Positions 9,852 through 20,047 of a stretch of 64,000 bases of DNA are shown one piece after another. Numbering within the stretch: position 1 is the first letter of the stretch; each line of letters opens with the position of its first letter. The translations under genes and the position numbers were made by a program. The notes under the pieces are model-generated. The model saw nothing but the letters and a program-made list of their open reading frames with translations, had not been told where the DNA came from and did no database searches. The DNA is from Mycocentrospora acerina (lineage: Eukaryota; Ascomycota; Dothideomycetes; Pleosporales). Where the stretch lies: assembly GCA_022701365.1 (NCBI GenBank), contig JAKUHH010000108.1, forward strand, positions 1,177,821 through 1,241,820, given 5' to 3'.

Positions 9852-12800
9852 CTATGTAGACCCTGAGACAGTTTTGCTTTCCTGATGCTGATAAGCACCT
9901 GCATCAAGCAGTATCTTGACCACCTGCTCGTGATCTCTATATAAAGCTGCCTGCAGTGCGTTACCGTAGCGTCCACCCTGTGCGTTGACGTTGGCGCCTT
10001 TGTCGAGCAGCATCTTGACTACTTGCTCGTGGCCTCCCCCTGAAGCTGCCTGCAGTGCGTTGCTGTAGCGTCCACCCTGCGCGTTAACGTCGGCGCCTTT
10101 GTTGAGCAGCACCTTGACCACTTGCTCGTGGCCTCCAGATAAAGCTGCCTGTAGTGCGTTACCGTAGTGTCCACCCTGCGCGTTAACGTCGGCGCCTTTG
10201 TTGAGCAGCATCTTGACCACCTGCTCGTAGCCTCCCCCTGAAGCTGCCTGCAGTGCGTTGCCATAGTCTCCACTCTGCGCGTTGACATCGGCGCCTTTGT
10301 TGAGCAGCATCTTGACCACCTGCTCGTGGCCTCTAGATGAAGCTGCGTGCAGTGCGTTGCCGTAGTCTCCACCCTGCGCGTTAACGTCGGCGCCTTTGTC
10401 AAGCAGCATTTTAACCACCTGCTCGTGGCCTCCAGATAAAGCTGCCTGCAGTGCGTTGCCGTAGTCTCCACCCTGTGCGTTGACATCGGCGCCTTTGTCG
10501 AGCAGCATCTTGACCACCTGCTCGTCGCCTCCCCCTGAAGCCGCGTGCAGTGCGTTGCCGTAGTCTCCACCCTGCGCGTTAACGTCGGCGCCTTTGTTAA
10601 GCAGCATCTTCACCACCTGCTTGTGGCCTCCAGATGAAGCTGCCTGTAGTGCATTGCTGTAGGGTCCACTCTGCGCGTTGACATCGGCGCCTTTGTTGAG
10701 CAGCATCTTCACCACCTGCTCGTGGCCTCCAGATGAAGCTGCCTGTAGTGCGTTGCCGTAGTCTCCACCCTGTGCGTTAACATCAGCACCCTTGTTAAGC
10801 AGTATCTTCACCACCTGCTCATAGCCTCCATCTGAAGCTGCCTGTAGTGCGTTGCCGTAGTGCCCGCCCTGCGCGTTAACGTCGGCGCCTTTGTTGAGCA
10901 GCGTCTTGACTACCTGCTCATCGCCTCTAAATGAAGCTGCCTGTAGTGCGTCGCTGTAGGGTCCACCCTGCGCGTTAACGTCAGCGCCTTTGTCAAGCAG
11001 TATCTTAACCACCTGCTCATGGCCTCTAAATGAAGCTGCCTGCAGTGCGTTGCTGTAGCCTCTACCCTGCGCGTTGACGTCGGCGCCTTTGTCGAGCAGC
11101 ATTTTAACCACCTGCTTGTGGCCTCTATCTGAAGCTGCCTCCAGTGCGTTGCTGTAGCCTCTACCCTGCGCGTTGACGTCGGCGCCTTTGTCGAGCAGCA
11201 TTTTAACCACCTGCTCGTGGCCTCCTGCTGAAGCTGCCTCCAGTGCGTCGCTGTAGAGACCCTGCGCATTGACGTCGGCGCCTTTGTTGAGCAGCATCTT
11301 GACCACCTGCTCGTGGCCTCTAGATGAAGCTGCCTGTAGTGCGTTGCCGCAGCCTCCACCCTGCGCATTGACGTCGGCGCCTTTGTTGAGGAGCAGTCTT
11401 GTAATCGTGCTCATGCCCAGTAATGCGGCGTAATACAATGGCGTGGCCACGCTTTCCAGACTTCTGTCTAGATCGGGTTCTCTGTAAGTTTGGTCTGGAT
11501 CACACAACTGAATCCAAATAAGATATGCTGGGGTTTCCACCGACATTAAACTCATCGCTACCCCATTCGCCTCATCTGTCTCGTTTCCTCTACTTCGAAG
11601 GTGACTGCTCCAGAACTCTGCTGCGTACCTTGCAAGTGCGGATACCTTGAGAGTCTCTGTTGACAATGGTCGCTTAAGCTGAATCAGGTACATCAAAGAG
11701 CCTTTTGATATCGCGTTGTGGCATTTAATCTCCTGCATGCTGTACTGCTTTGCCTGCCCCTGCTTGATCCTGTCTGACACAAGATACTCCTGGACAGAAT
11801 AGTGTGACAGAGCAATAATTTGCTGGGCAGGCCCCTCTCCTCCGTCTGGCTTATTCGTTGTGATGGTGACTAGACTTGAGCAGATCTTTAGCGCCTCTAG
11901 CGGGTCTTCTAGCACTTCATCGCGGTCGAACGCTGGGTTGCGTGTTACATCAATAGCGACGATTTCGGCGATTTCTTCTACTGACAGCGGCCGCGCAGAG
12001 AACGTTAGCCACTGCAGGATGCGCATTGCATACTCAGAATATTCCTCGCTTATCGCAGAGAGAATGCGGTCATATGTCTGATCTAGCGTTCGCGGCAAAG
12101 TGGCAAGAGATTTGCGCAACATCGCTCGATTGCAACACTTTCCTAGTGTGTCTAGCTGACATACAGCCCATCGAAACCTGAGCTCTTGTTAGCTTTAGCT
12201 CTATAGGCAGCTATGTGAACCGACGTACATCCCGTGAGCTCCGCGCATCAGTACAGCCTCAATCTCTTGCCTAACAGCAGCGTCCTTGTTCCATTTCGCT
12301 AAAGTCTTATCATTAGACAGTCGTTGTCGAACGTATTGTTGTATGTCCTTGTCTACAACATCCCTCTGAAGACAGATAGTGTCCTCTTCCTTAACATAAG
12401 TCTCTAAAGAGCTCTTAATGTCCTGCTCTTCCCGGCTGGCCATAAGTAGATGCACGTTGTCAAGCTGCCGCCTAGCCACGGTCTCAAGCATGTCCATTAG
12501 TTCTTGGCGTTGTGTACATTCGTCAAGCGCATCGAGAACAATGTAGACACGCGTGAACTGTAGCATCACCTGCAGTGTTATTTCCAGAAGCGAATCTAGT
12601 GATGGCTGGCGTTGTCCGTTCCCGCAGGACGAGAACAATGCATCAACGTCCTTAGGTATTGTAGACGAACGCTGCAGCAGCTGGCAGAGCAAAGAGCAGA
12701 GCATCAGCTCTGGGTCCTGTTTCTGTGCGTCGTTGAAGTCAAAGTAGAAATATGCTGTTACTGTACTAGTGTCGTCATTGTAGTGCTGCAGAAGATGCTC

Positions 12801-13790
12801 AATAATAGTAGAGCTCAAGATTGTCTTTCCGCATCCTGGGATCCCATACAGCCATAGTCGCGACGCTGCACTCTCCTTCCACTCAGTGAACTTTACACTT
12901 TCTAGCAGCCAGAGACCAGTCTTAGCCTGTCGCTGCTTGCGCGCTTTGTGGTAGTTCGTGGACGGGTCAGGCGCCGAGAGCCAGCTGCAGATCTTGCCGA
13001 GCCTCTCTTCTTGGGGTTGAGTGCGGCCGTTGTTATTTTTAAATGTAACCGCATTTCTTAGCCGGTCAAGTGCGTTCTCTTTTCCTTCGCCATAGATCAG
13101 TGGTAGGTAGACGCCGAAGATACCTAGCAGACAGTATGCTCCGTCTTCTTCGCGTGTCGTCTGGCGATGGTCTGCCCAAGAGAATCGCTCGGCTACGCTA
13201 AACTCAGACGCTTGCTTCCCTGAAAGAGCGTCGCTAGATATTCCTGTAATTTCGTGGATAGTATCTTTTAGAGACTGCTTGTCCCCCAGCAGCTCTCCCT
13301 CTTTCGAGTAAAATGTAACCGATGCAGGAGCAAGAAGTTCCTGGAGTGTCCAGCCTCGGGTAAACCATCTGCTCTTCCTGAAGGCCGGCTTCCACCTCCG
13401 GCAGGATTCACCATCCGTGTCAGGATTGTCACACCTAACATCTGCAAGGTAGACGAAACACTTTTTGGCATTCTGGTACCAGCGGAACATGGAGTTGATC
13501 GCCTCTGAGAGCTCCGTATTGTTTGCCTTGTCGATGCAGCAGGTATCTACCCAGAAGTGCTTCAGGCCGTCACGCTCAGCCTGTTGTGCGCAGAAGCGAA
13601 TCTTGTCCCAACCAGCCTTGCATCTTGCATTAATGTCCACTGCACTATTGAGGCTCCTCAGATCATTGAAGGTCACCTCCTGCTCCCCCCAAGTGTGCGA
13701 GAGGATCGCATAGTCAGGTATCTTCTCGTTACCAATATAGTCCTTCGTCCATCTGAGCCTCCCGTTGCTTGTGATGTGCAAGAGTCTCAT
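9852..13790 (-). CDS. NLR-type protein: HET domain, NACHT NTPase, ankyrin repeats
   Basis: Two exons, 13790-12229 and 12177-9852, with a 51-base intron that restores GMFRWAVCQLDTLGKC across the junction; 1,295 residues. Start chosen at MRLLHITSNG, the usual beginning of HET proteins. HET domain, about residues 1-240: YAILSHTWGEQEVTF, HFWVDTCCIDKANNTELSEA, SRWFTRGWTLQELLAP, YCLLGIFGVYLPLIYGEG. NACHT domain, about 290-520: Walker A GIPGCGKTIL and Walker B VYIVLDALDEC. A winged-helix-like linker follows (TLPRTLDQTYDRILSAI, LSVEEIAEIVAID). The C-terminus has 15 tandem ankyrin repeats of 33 residues, nearly identical to each other. This architecture is that of fungal nonself-recognition proteins that trigger incompatibility-type cell death. 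The HET module is the effector, NACHT the switch and the repeats the sensor (family knowledge). The specific ligand is unknown. Confidence 0.94.
9893..11400 (-). repeat. Tandem 99-bp repeats coding for ankyrin units
   Basis: Fifteen consecutive units of 99 bp, each coding for the pattern EQVVKMLLNKGADVNAQ plus about 16 more residues. One unit, near 11,230-11,290, is one codon shorter. Most of each unit is the same at nucleotide level, while a few codons differ from unit to unit: the residues after NAQ (GGD, GGH, SGP, GRG) and those after ALQAA (SSGGH, SFRGD, LSGGH, SDGGY). The array is within the last exon of the HET-NACHT gene. Confidence 0.93.
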
Positions 13791-14772
13791 CGAGCTGTGG
13801 CACGGTCCGAATGCGCGAGCGGAAGAGGAAGATCTCGTGGCCTTGAGGCAGGCCGAGGGACTCGGTATTGCAAAGCAGCTCGGTCGCACCAAACGTATGA
13901 GTTTTAGCTAACAAGTCTGCTGTAAGTACAACAGAACAATATTAGCAGCAAGATAGAAAAGGACCACATGTGAAGAGCTGGTGGTCAGACCGGGCTGTCT
14001 CTCGACCACCTGGAGCGGAGGCGCAGCCTATGCCATGGCGTGAGGCTGAAGCAAGGCTGGCAAGTCATGATCGTGCAAAGGAAGCAGCTAAAGTTCCTTT
14101 TTACGGTATCACCACAACATCTCATCGCAAGACAAGGCATCCATCTGACATTTACTATTTGACGTATGCGACGAGGTGCTAGCAGTGCGCAGCGTGCGAT
14201 CGACTGTATCCGCCCTCCGCTTACTCGCCTCATTGCAGCTACCCATTCTTGGGTGCACTATCGTCATCCCTTTGCACGAGCGTGCTGGCTGCTCTTTTAG
14301 CTCTACGCATTTGACTTTTGACACATAAGTTAAGGTGGTGTATCAGCTTGTTGCAGATATGGTTGCATTGCAGGTTGGCACAGCGACAGCGCTGATGGCC
14401 AACACAAGACAGAACGGGGCATACAATATCTACTGGGTGGCAGCAAACACGACAGTGAGCACGGAAGCAGTTGCAGTTAGTCACTAAAAATGTAAAGCAT
14501 AGGAGGGCTACAGTAATGCACTCTTCTACGTCACAGATATAGCGTTGCAAGACTCTGTTCCATTGTTGCTGTGTAGCCACAGGTCGCGGCCTACTCATGT
14601 CTGTTTTGAGATGAGCTGACCAACACTCGTCCTCCCGCAGCGATATCTTGTTCGCACCTCTTGCTAATGTATAAGTACTACTGGGGCTCTCTATGATTCC
14701 GGTGCAGTTCTGCCCTCCGCAACAGATTTTCCGCTCAGCTGCACGTTTAGGGACATTACTATGTTCAGTGCT
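13791..14772. other. Gap between the NLR gene and the transposase relic
   Basis: No supported gene. A Cys-rich frame at 14239-14598 on the minus strand (119 codons, with CRVCCHPVDIVC and CRCANLQCNHIC) lies directly downstream of the transposase relic on the same strand. It could be the tail of that element or chance; I saw no family match. Confidence 0.4.
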
Positions 14773-16140
14773 TTACTCACCCGCGCTGTCTTGGGCTTCG
14801 GCTCTGTCACGTCTGCCCCAGGCCCAGCATTTGTGTTTCCGACCACGCTTTCCCTTGCCCTTCACGTTCGTCGCCGCCTCTGTTTCAGCACGCTTTTCTC
14901 GCGTCTCCTTGAGCTCTTTGTAGCCCATGACCTTCGCCCTCTCTAGTGTCAGCGGCTTAGTTAATTGTTGAACTTTGGCTTTGTCATTGATTTTTAGTAA
15001 GAATTGGATGTGATTCCGCTGGAATGCTCCCTTCGCAAAGGATACTTGTGCAGCTTTGGCATGCTTCTGCAGATGTCTCTGCAGGTCCTGTCTCCTTGTC
15101 TTATCAAGAGTACAAGCATCCTGCTTCATGATCAGGTTGTGTAGCGACATAAGACCTACTGCTGATATTGGTGTGGCTGGCGTCTGCGGTACTTTGTTCT
15201 CGGCACACGTCTTAACATGTACGGTGCTAACTCTCGGAACGTCAAGTCAACGACGGGCGTTGGCATGCTTCTAAGCACTCTGTCTGGGTTGAAAGGAAAC
15301 AGTCTACTTGCAGCAAAACCTGCTATGATGTTCTTTAGGGTAAGGGCTTTCTTCCTCGCAGGACTAAAAAGGGAAGTAAAATGCTCTTTGCTAATTGTAC
15401 TGACGCCTCCGCGCTCAAGCTGTTTGACTTGCTCTTGATAAGCTGCCTTGAGAGGTGCAAACACGGCGACATTGCAGGGCTGCAGCTTGTGAGAAGCATG
15501 AGAAGAGATATGACATAAGATGATGCTGTTCGCAAAGCAAAACTCCAGGACTTCTAGAGTTTAATGCGTGCTGAAGCTATCGTACACAAGCACGCGTGGC
15601 TTTTTGTTAGCTCGTTTCTTGGTCTCTGGATCAAACACACGTGTGAGGTACTGCAGGCTGATATATGAGTCTGTGTATCCACTCTTAGAGTAGGCGTGCT
15701 GCCACCTAGGGGTGAGGAATATGGTCTAGTTGCTTCGGTGAGTTGTGGCTGGCCAGACGATTATAGGGTTCATATGCCTACCATCGCCGCTGATACATTC
15801 GATCGCAGTTACTATTGTGCGTTCAACACGTGCACCTCTGTAGTCTTGCATGTTATCCTTACCTACTAAGACTTTTACTTAACTTAGCATCAATAGCATG
15901 ACGCTAGTCTTATCTTTGTTGTACACGTCCTCCTTTAAGATAGCTAAGTTACAGAGTACCCCTCCTAATACTTTGAACTAGTGCGTTATCTTTAGGTAGG
16001 TGTTCTTCTCATAGCGGTCCTAATCCATCGCCTTGAATCTTCTCGCTTGTGTCTCTGGATGATGTCTCTTGAAGCCTTGGGTCTAGTTCTTACCATGGGA
16101 TTTCAAATGAACGTTCGTCAGGTCTCCTTTTGTCACTCAT
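14773..16140 (-). pseudogene. Inactivated pogo-type DDE transposase
   Basis: Read on the minus strand from about 16,100 to 15,240, a single frame gives a recognisable fungal pogo-family transposase. It includes the end of the CENP-B-like helix-turn-helix (GKN-stop-TQGFKRHHPE), the first catalytic region VYNKDKTSVML, AIECISGDGRHMNPIIVWPA, SGYTDSYISLQYLTRVFDPE, the second catalytic region VLVYDSFSTH, SSHASHKLQPCNVAVFAPLK and FAASRLFPFNPDRVL. Six stops interrupt this frame, at 16083-16085, 16020-16022, 15978-15980, 15879-15881, 15726-15728 and 15561-15563. A frameshift near 15,235 leads into the C-terminal part (TPATPISAVGLMSLHNLIMK), which stays open to 14773. In the third catalytic motif the usual Asp of QPLDVGVF is Asn. 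The element cannot make a working transposase. The N-terminal limit and any terminal inverted repeats could not be fixed. Confidence 0.85.
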
Positions 16141-16200
16141 TCTGTTCTGTCCCAATTCAAGACCTCCACTTCTTCTTCAAGCTTCCACCCACGATCGGGC
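14773..16200 (-). mobile_element. Relic of a pogo-type (Tc1/mariner superfamily) DNA transposon
   Basis: Defined by the broken DDE transposase within it. These elements are normally about 1.8-2 kb with short terminal inverted repeats flanked by TA target duplications. I did not find convincing ends, so the limits are approximate and the true element may reach left to about 14.6 kb or right to about 16.4 kb. Confidence 0.6.
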
Positions 16201-16266
16201 AGAATACTCAATGAAAAAGATATTCGCGCACACATCCCAATAGTGCAGTAGGATGGGCACTGGCCC

Positions 16267-16297
16267 CTCGGCTATGATCGAAGATCAGGAAGCCGAG
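16267..16297. repeat. Short two-part hairpin
   Basis: CTCGGCT at 16267-16273 pairs with AGCCGAG at 16291-16297. Inside, TGATC pairs with GATCA around a 3-base loop, leaving one unpaired base on one arm and three on the other. It lies just beyond the start of the transposase relic. Confidence 0.5.
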
Positions 16298-16816
16298 AGG
16301 AAAGGTTCAAAAATATAAGTGTTTGAATGGTCCCGTTAAGACCTGATTCGAGGTTTCACCCTACGAAAGAACAGATACTACATCAGATCAAAGCCGAAGG
16401 CAAAGAGCGTGCTGAAGAGAAAACATGGGGAGGGAAAGAGAAGGAATTTATAGATGGTTGAGGGATCAGGCAGAAGAATAACGTGATCAGAATAAGTTAA
16501 TGCCTAGAACGATCGTCCGTCTGATCAAGTAGGATACCATCTTCGAAGTCATGTGGCAAGAGTGCGAAGGGAGCCTGAAGGGATTACCTGTAAGCGCTTG
16601 TACTCGAAGTGGGTAAAACTGATGTATATAGAGACCTGCTATTGGCTCTTGAAGCCGATATGAATATCGAAGCACAATTTAAAACATCAGCCCCGGCAGT
16701 TCATCGATATGGATCCAGGCTGAAATATCACGTGATGGTCACCACTTCTGGGTGCCTAGCTGGGTAGGCTGTGCTTGAGATGATTCAAATTGGTTGACAT
16801 GTGTTTGACTCTAAAA

Positions 16817-17224
16817 TTAAGCAATTTCACGTTTGTCATCTTTACAACGAATATGACGCTTCGAAGAATTCCTAAAGCTAGACGCACCGATTTTTCGTGC
16901 CCAGATTTGTGATTTTCCACAGCCAATGGCTTCCAAAAATTTACTCCTAAGATTAGTCGCCGTCAGAACTTGACGTCCGTCTGCCATAGTGATGTTTGAA
17001 ATAATTGCAGAGCACGTTCGAATAATCTTGCGTATTCCATGAGTGTTCATCGGATTGATGCGAAAAGAAGTGATAAAGACATTAAGGGAATTAACAATGA
17101 GTCTCAATGACGACATATCCTTACGAAAACAAAGAGTTCTTCGTACAATACCCACACACTCAGAATGTCTCCGTCCACCATCAAGGATTGCATTATAGTT
17201 GTCATGGAAACCACTGTAGAGCAA
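16817..17224 (-). CDS. Doubtful 135-codon open frame
   Basis: An uninterrupted frame with ATG in an AT-rich region where stops are frequent, which is why it is listed. The product is basic (ending KRHIRCKDDKREIA), with no signal peptide, membrane segment or motif that I recognise. It has no splice-linked neighbour. It could be an orphan gene, a piece of decayed repeat, or chance. Confidence 0.15.
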   Translation of the reverse strand: MLYSGFHDNYNAILDGGRRHSECVGIVRRTLCFRKDMSSLRLIVNSLNVFITSFRINPMNTHGIRKIIRTCSAIISNITMADGRQVLTATNLRSKFLEAIGCGKSQIWARKIGASSFRNSSKRHIRCKDDKREIA

Positions 17225-18093
17225 TATCTATCCTCCAGGCTGCCACAGCTTGAAGCAGTAATAAGCAGGCAAAAAGCGTGATAGAATTGACTCTAAGGTT
17301 CAGTCAAATTCAGACGATCTTTGAACCGAAGGTAATCAAAAATGACAGCCCAACATACCTGAAGGCTGGGATAAATATCTCATCGCCCTGAGTTATTGTG
17401 CTAATTACCCAATGAATCATGTCTTACGAGCCTTAAATGAATATTTGACTTTAACGAGCTACTTGTGGAAGGGTGAGACATCATCTTGCAGAATGAAGTA
17501 CTCACTAAGAAGCAAACGATTGTCCATAGAGTTAAAGAAAGATTTCGACAGTTTCATGTCAAAACTAGTACTTTTCTAACCCTACTACATCATTCTCAAG
17601 AGTACTGGAGTACTCGCGCGCTCTTTGTATAAATCTTTTTCTTTCGAAAGACATCTGCTACTCCGCTTTTCTTCCATGTCCTGTGATATCTTTCAAAGAT
17701 CACTCATTAAATTCCGCAACCCCATGAGACATAATGTACAATCATCTGTTTGTACAGGCTCTCCAAGCTCAATATACAAGAAGAAATTCGCCAAAATGCT
17801 GCATGGATGGTCAAAGTTAAAGAAAGACTTGTGGTAACATTGTGCAACGCGCGCAGTCTTAAAATTCATCGTCCACACTAATACAAGCTACAAGCTTTCA
17901 CTCTCAACCACTGGATTTCCATTCACCCTCTATTCTTAAATCCATCCTTGGCACAAGTGGCTGTCGGCCAGATATTTTATATCTGTGTTTCCCCGTGCAC
18001 TGGAAGCTTGACAAAATGTCATTTTGATTAAAAATATAAGCAACTACTACATTGTTAATTTTCGCATTGTTTCACTTCGTCTTCTCGCACCCA

Positions 18094-19879
18094 ATGTTCA
18101 ATACTCCTTCGAGCTATGAAGCGCCCCCCAGTCCTTTATCATTAACTAATACCTCCCGTATCGTCCATGGTTATGGAGCGAAGCGCAAAGCTATGAGTGA
18201 ATCATGCCTGCGACACACTTCAGTAACCGAGCAAACAACCAAGATTTTTATCAGCAATGTCTCAAAAAGACAAAAGGTTACACCGGAAGATAATACTCTC
18301 TTCTTGCGAAACACAGTAACTTCCGGAGACAGTTCGACACACGCTGAGTGGGATGCGTTTTTAGGTATGTTTCCATAGTGTCTGCTACGGTATAATACTG
18401 ATTGTAACAGGTCCTGAAACCAATGTCATCTTATTTGACTCAGCACCGAAGAATAGGAAAGGTCATACTGTGAATGTGACACCAACCAAACAATACATTT
18501 TTCAGACAATTACACCGGTAACAACTCCAGTTGCCAAGTCATTTGGTATGTAAACAACTTGGTTTGTCTAGTATTAACCTGACAGCCTTTTAGCATTCTC
18601 GCCCGCCCCTCCATTGCCCGTATCTCCATGGTCGCACAAATTTCCAGCTCCAACACTACCATACTTTGAAGGGACCGAGTGTCCTATCAACTGGGCAAAT
18701 ATCCCAGCGTTGGAGTCAAGAGAGAAACTAGCCTACGAACTCCGAGCACCTTGGAGTGCCAACCCAATCACTTTTGAGCAAGTGACTATCGAAGTCGAAG
18801 CGCAGACTGGTAGGAAGTACAAGCCAGAAGCATGTCGAAAGCAATTCAGAAAGGCTCAACTTGCAGTCTTCCAAGCTACTGGCATCTATTTTACAACCAC
18901 ACCAATGGGCCTTTCTAGCCACGGAGTTCCCCAAAAGATTTCTATCCTCACAGCGCTAGTAGAGCAAGTAATTAACCCCCAAGCAATACCCACGACAGCA
19001 TCCAAGGAAAAGAAGAAGAACTGTAGTACCACCAAACACTCACTCCCTAACCCCCCCTTCCTCCCCCTCCCCACCTACCACGGCCCCACAACCGCCCTAA
19101 CCCTCCTCTCCACCCACCCCTTCGACCGCACAATCCGCCACGTCCCCTCCACCCTCCCCCCCTACAAAACCCTCATCTCCCACCCCGGCACCATCCCCTT
19201 CCCCACCCGCACCTTCGACCGCTGGTTCAGCTGCATCTGTTTCTCCGCACGCCACACCTTCCCGCACCGCATCTACTCGCTGCAACCCTCGTGGGATGGG
19301 CAAAACTTCTACCGCGACGAAGGCGTGCCCCAAACCAGCATTCGCGACTACCTCGCCACATACTGCTTCTCGCAGTACGCTGGCACGCCGCACGTCAGCG
19401 ACATGATTCTCGATGCGATGGTCGACGTGCTGCGTTGTGAGGAGCAGCTTCTCGTGAGGTATAGAGCTGCGGCGCCGATGATGCCTTGGCTTGGGGATGT
19501 GATGCGCTTTTTGGATCTAGGTGTCCGGGATGTGAATGCTCTGTGGGAGAATACCGTGTCGTGTGATCCTGTTCGTAGGCTACTGCTCGATGTGTTTTGG
19601 TGTAAGCGCGAGGTTGCTGGGAAGATGGTGCGGCAGTGGGAGGGAGATGCGGTGTTGCCGTCTGAGAAGGGGGTGGATCGGAGGTTTCTTCGGGATTGGA
19701 CGGCTCGGCTTCGAGGTGGTGGGGGGGATTTGGGTGGTGGGTTGGATGCATTGTTGGAGAGGGATGTTTGTGAGGTGTATCACAATCATTCGAGGAGTAC
19801 GGCTTGCTATAGAGATACTGGTGAGTCGGCGGATGTGGTGCCGGATGGCGATTGCTCCCGTATTGCACTGTTGTATTGA
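18094..19879 (+). CDS. Hypothetical three-exon protein, 563 residues
   Basis: Exons 18094-18364, 18411-18545 and 18594-19879. Both introns are 46-48 bases with GTATGT donors, and all phases agree (1,692 nt). The start at 18094 gives MFNTPSSYEAPPSPLSLTN; an in-frame ATG at 18052 would add 14 hydrophobic residues. The N-terminal third is Ser/Thr/Pro-rich and basic, probably disordered. The middle part, from about residue 160, has a compact segment (WANIPALESREKLAYELRAP, FEQVTIEVEAQTGRKYKPEA, CRKQFRKAQLAVFQATGIYF) with the helical look of a small Myb/SANT-like or winged DNA-binding fold, which is a guess. The last 250 residues include FPTRTFDRWFSCICFSARHT and several Trp-rich helices. The coding strand is almost free of G around 19,020-19,220 and strongly G-rich after 19,430. 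No family recognised. Confidence 0.75.
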
Positions 19880-20047
19880 AGGGACATAGAGTGGTGGGGA
19901 GATTTTGAATGTGTGGAGAAATGAGAAAAATATTCATAGGCGATGACGGATTGCGTATTTAATAGTAAGGCAGCGTCTAGTTTTACATGTCAGTGATGAA
20001 TCCTTGAAAATACTCTATTGGGTAGAAGAGTACTTTACGATTAATCA

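Larger units (their letters stand above)
16201..18093. other. Gene-poor, AT-rich stretch
   Basis: No supported gene over 1.9 kb. The base content falls toward AT on the right side. A hairpin occurs at 16267-16297. One frame of 135 codons at 16817-17224 on the minus strand is listed separately. The segment follows the transposase relic and may contain further degraded repeat DNA that I cannot identify by eye. Confidence 0.45.

Noticed and set aside
10019..11368. Long minus-strand frames of 150-180 codons inside the ankyrin array
   Set aside because: They are out-of-frame readings of the same 99-bp repeats and have no independent motif.
9893..11400. CRISPR-like array of regular repeats
   Set aside because: Units are contiguous, code for ankyrin repeats, have no unique spacers, and the genome is eukaryotic.
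14239..14598. Cys-rich 119-codon frame as a zinc-finger gene
   Set aside because: Cys spacing fits no finger I know, and it borders a dead transposon; kept only as a remark.
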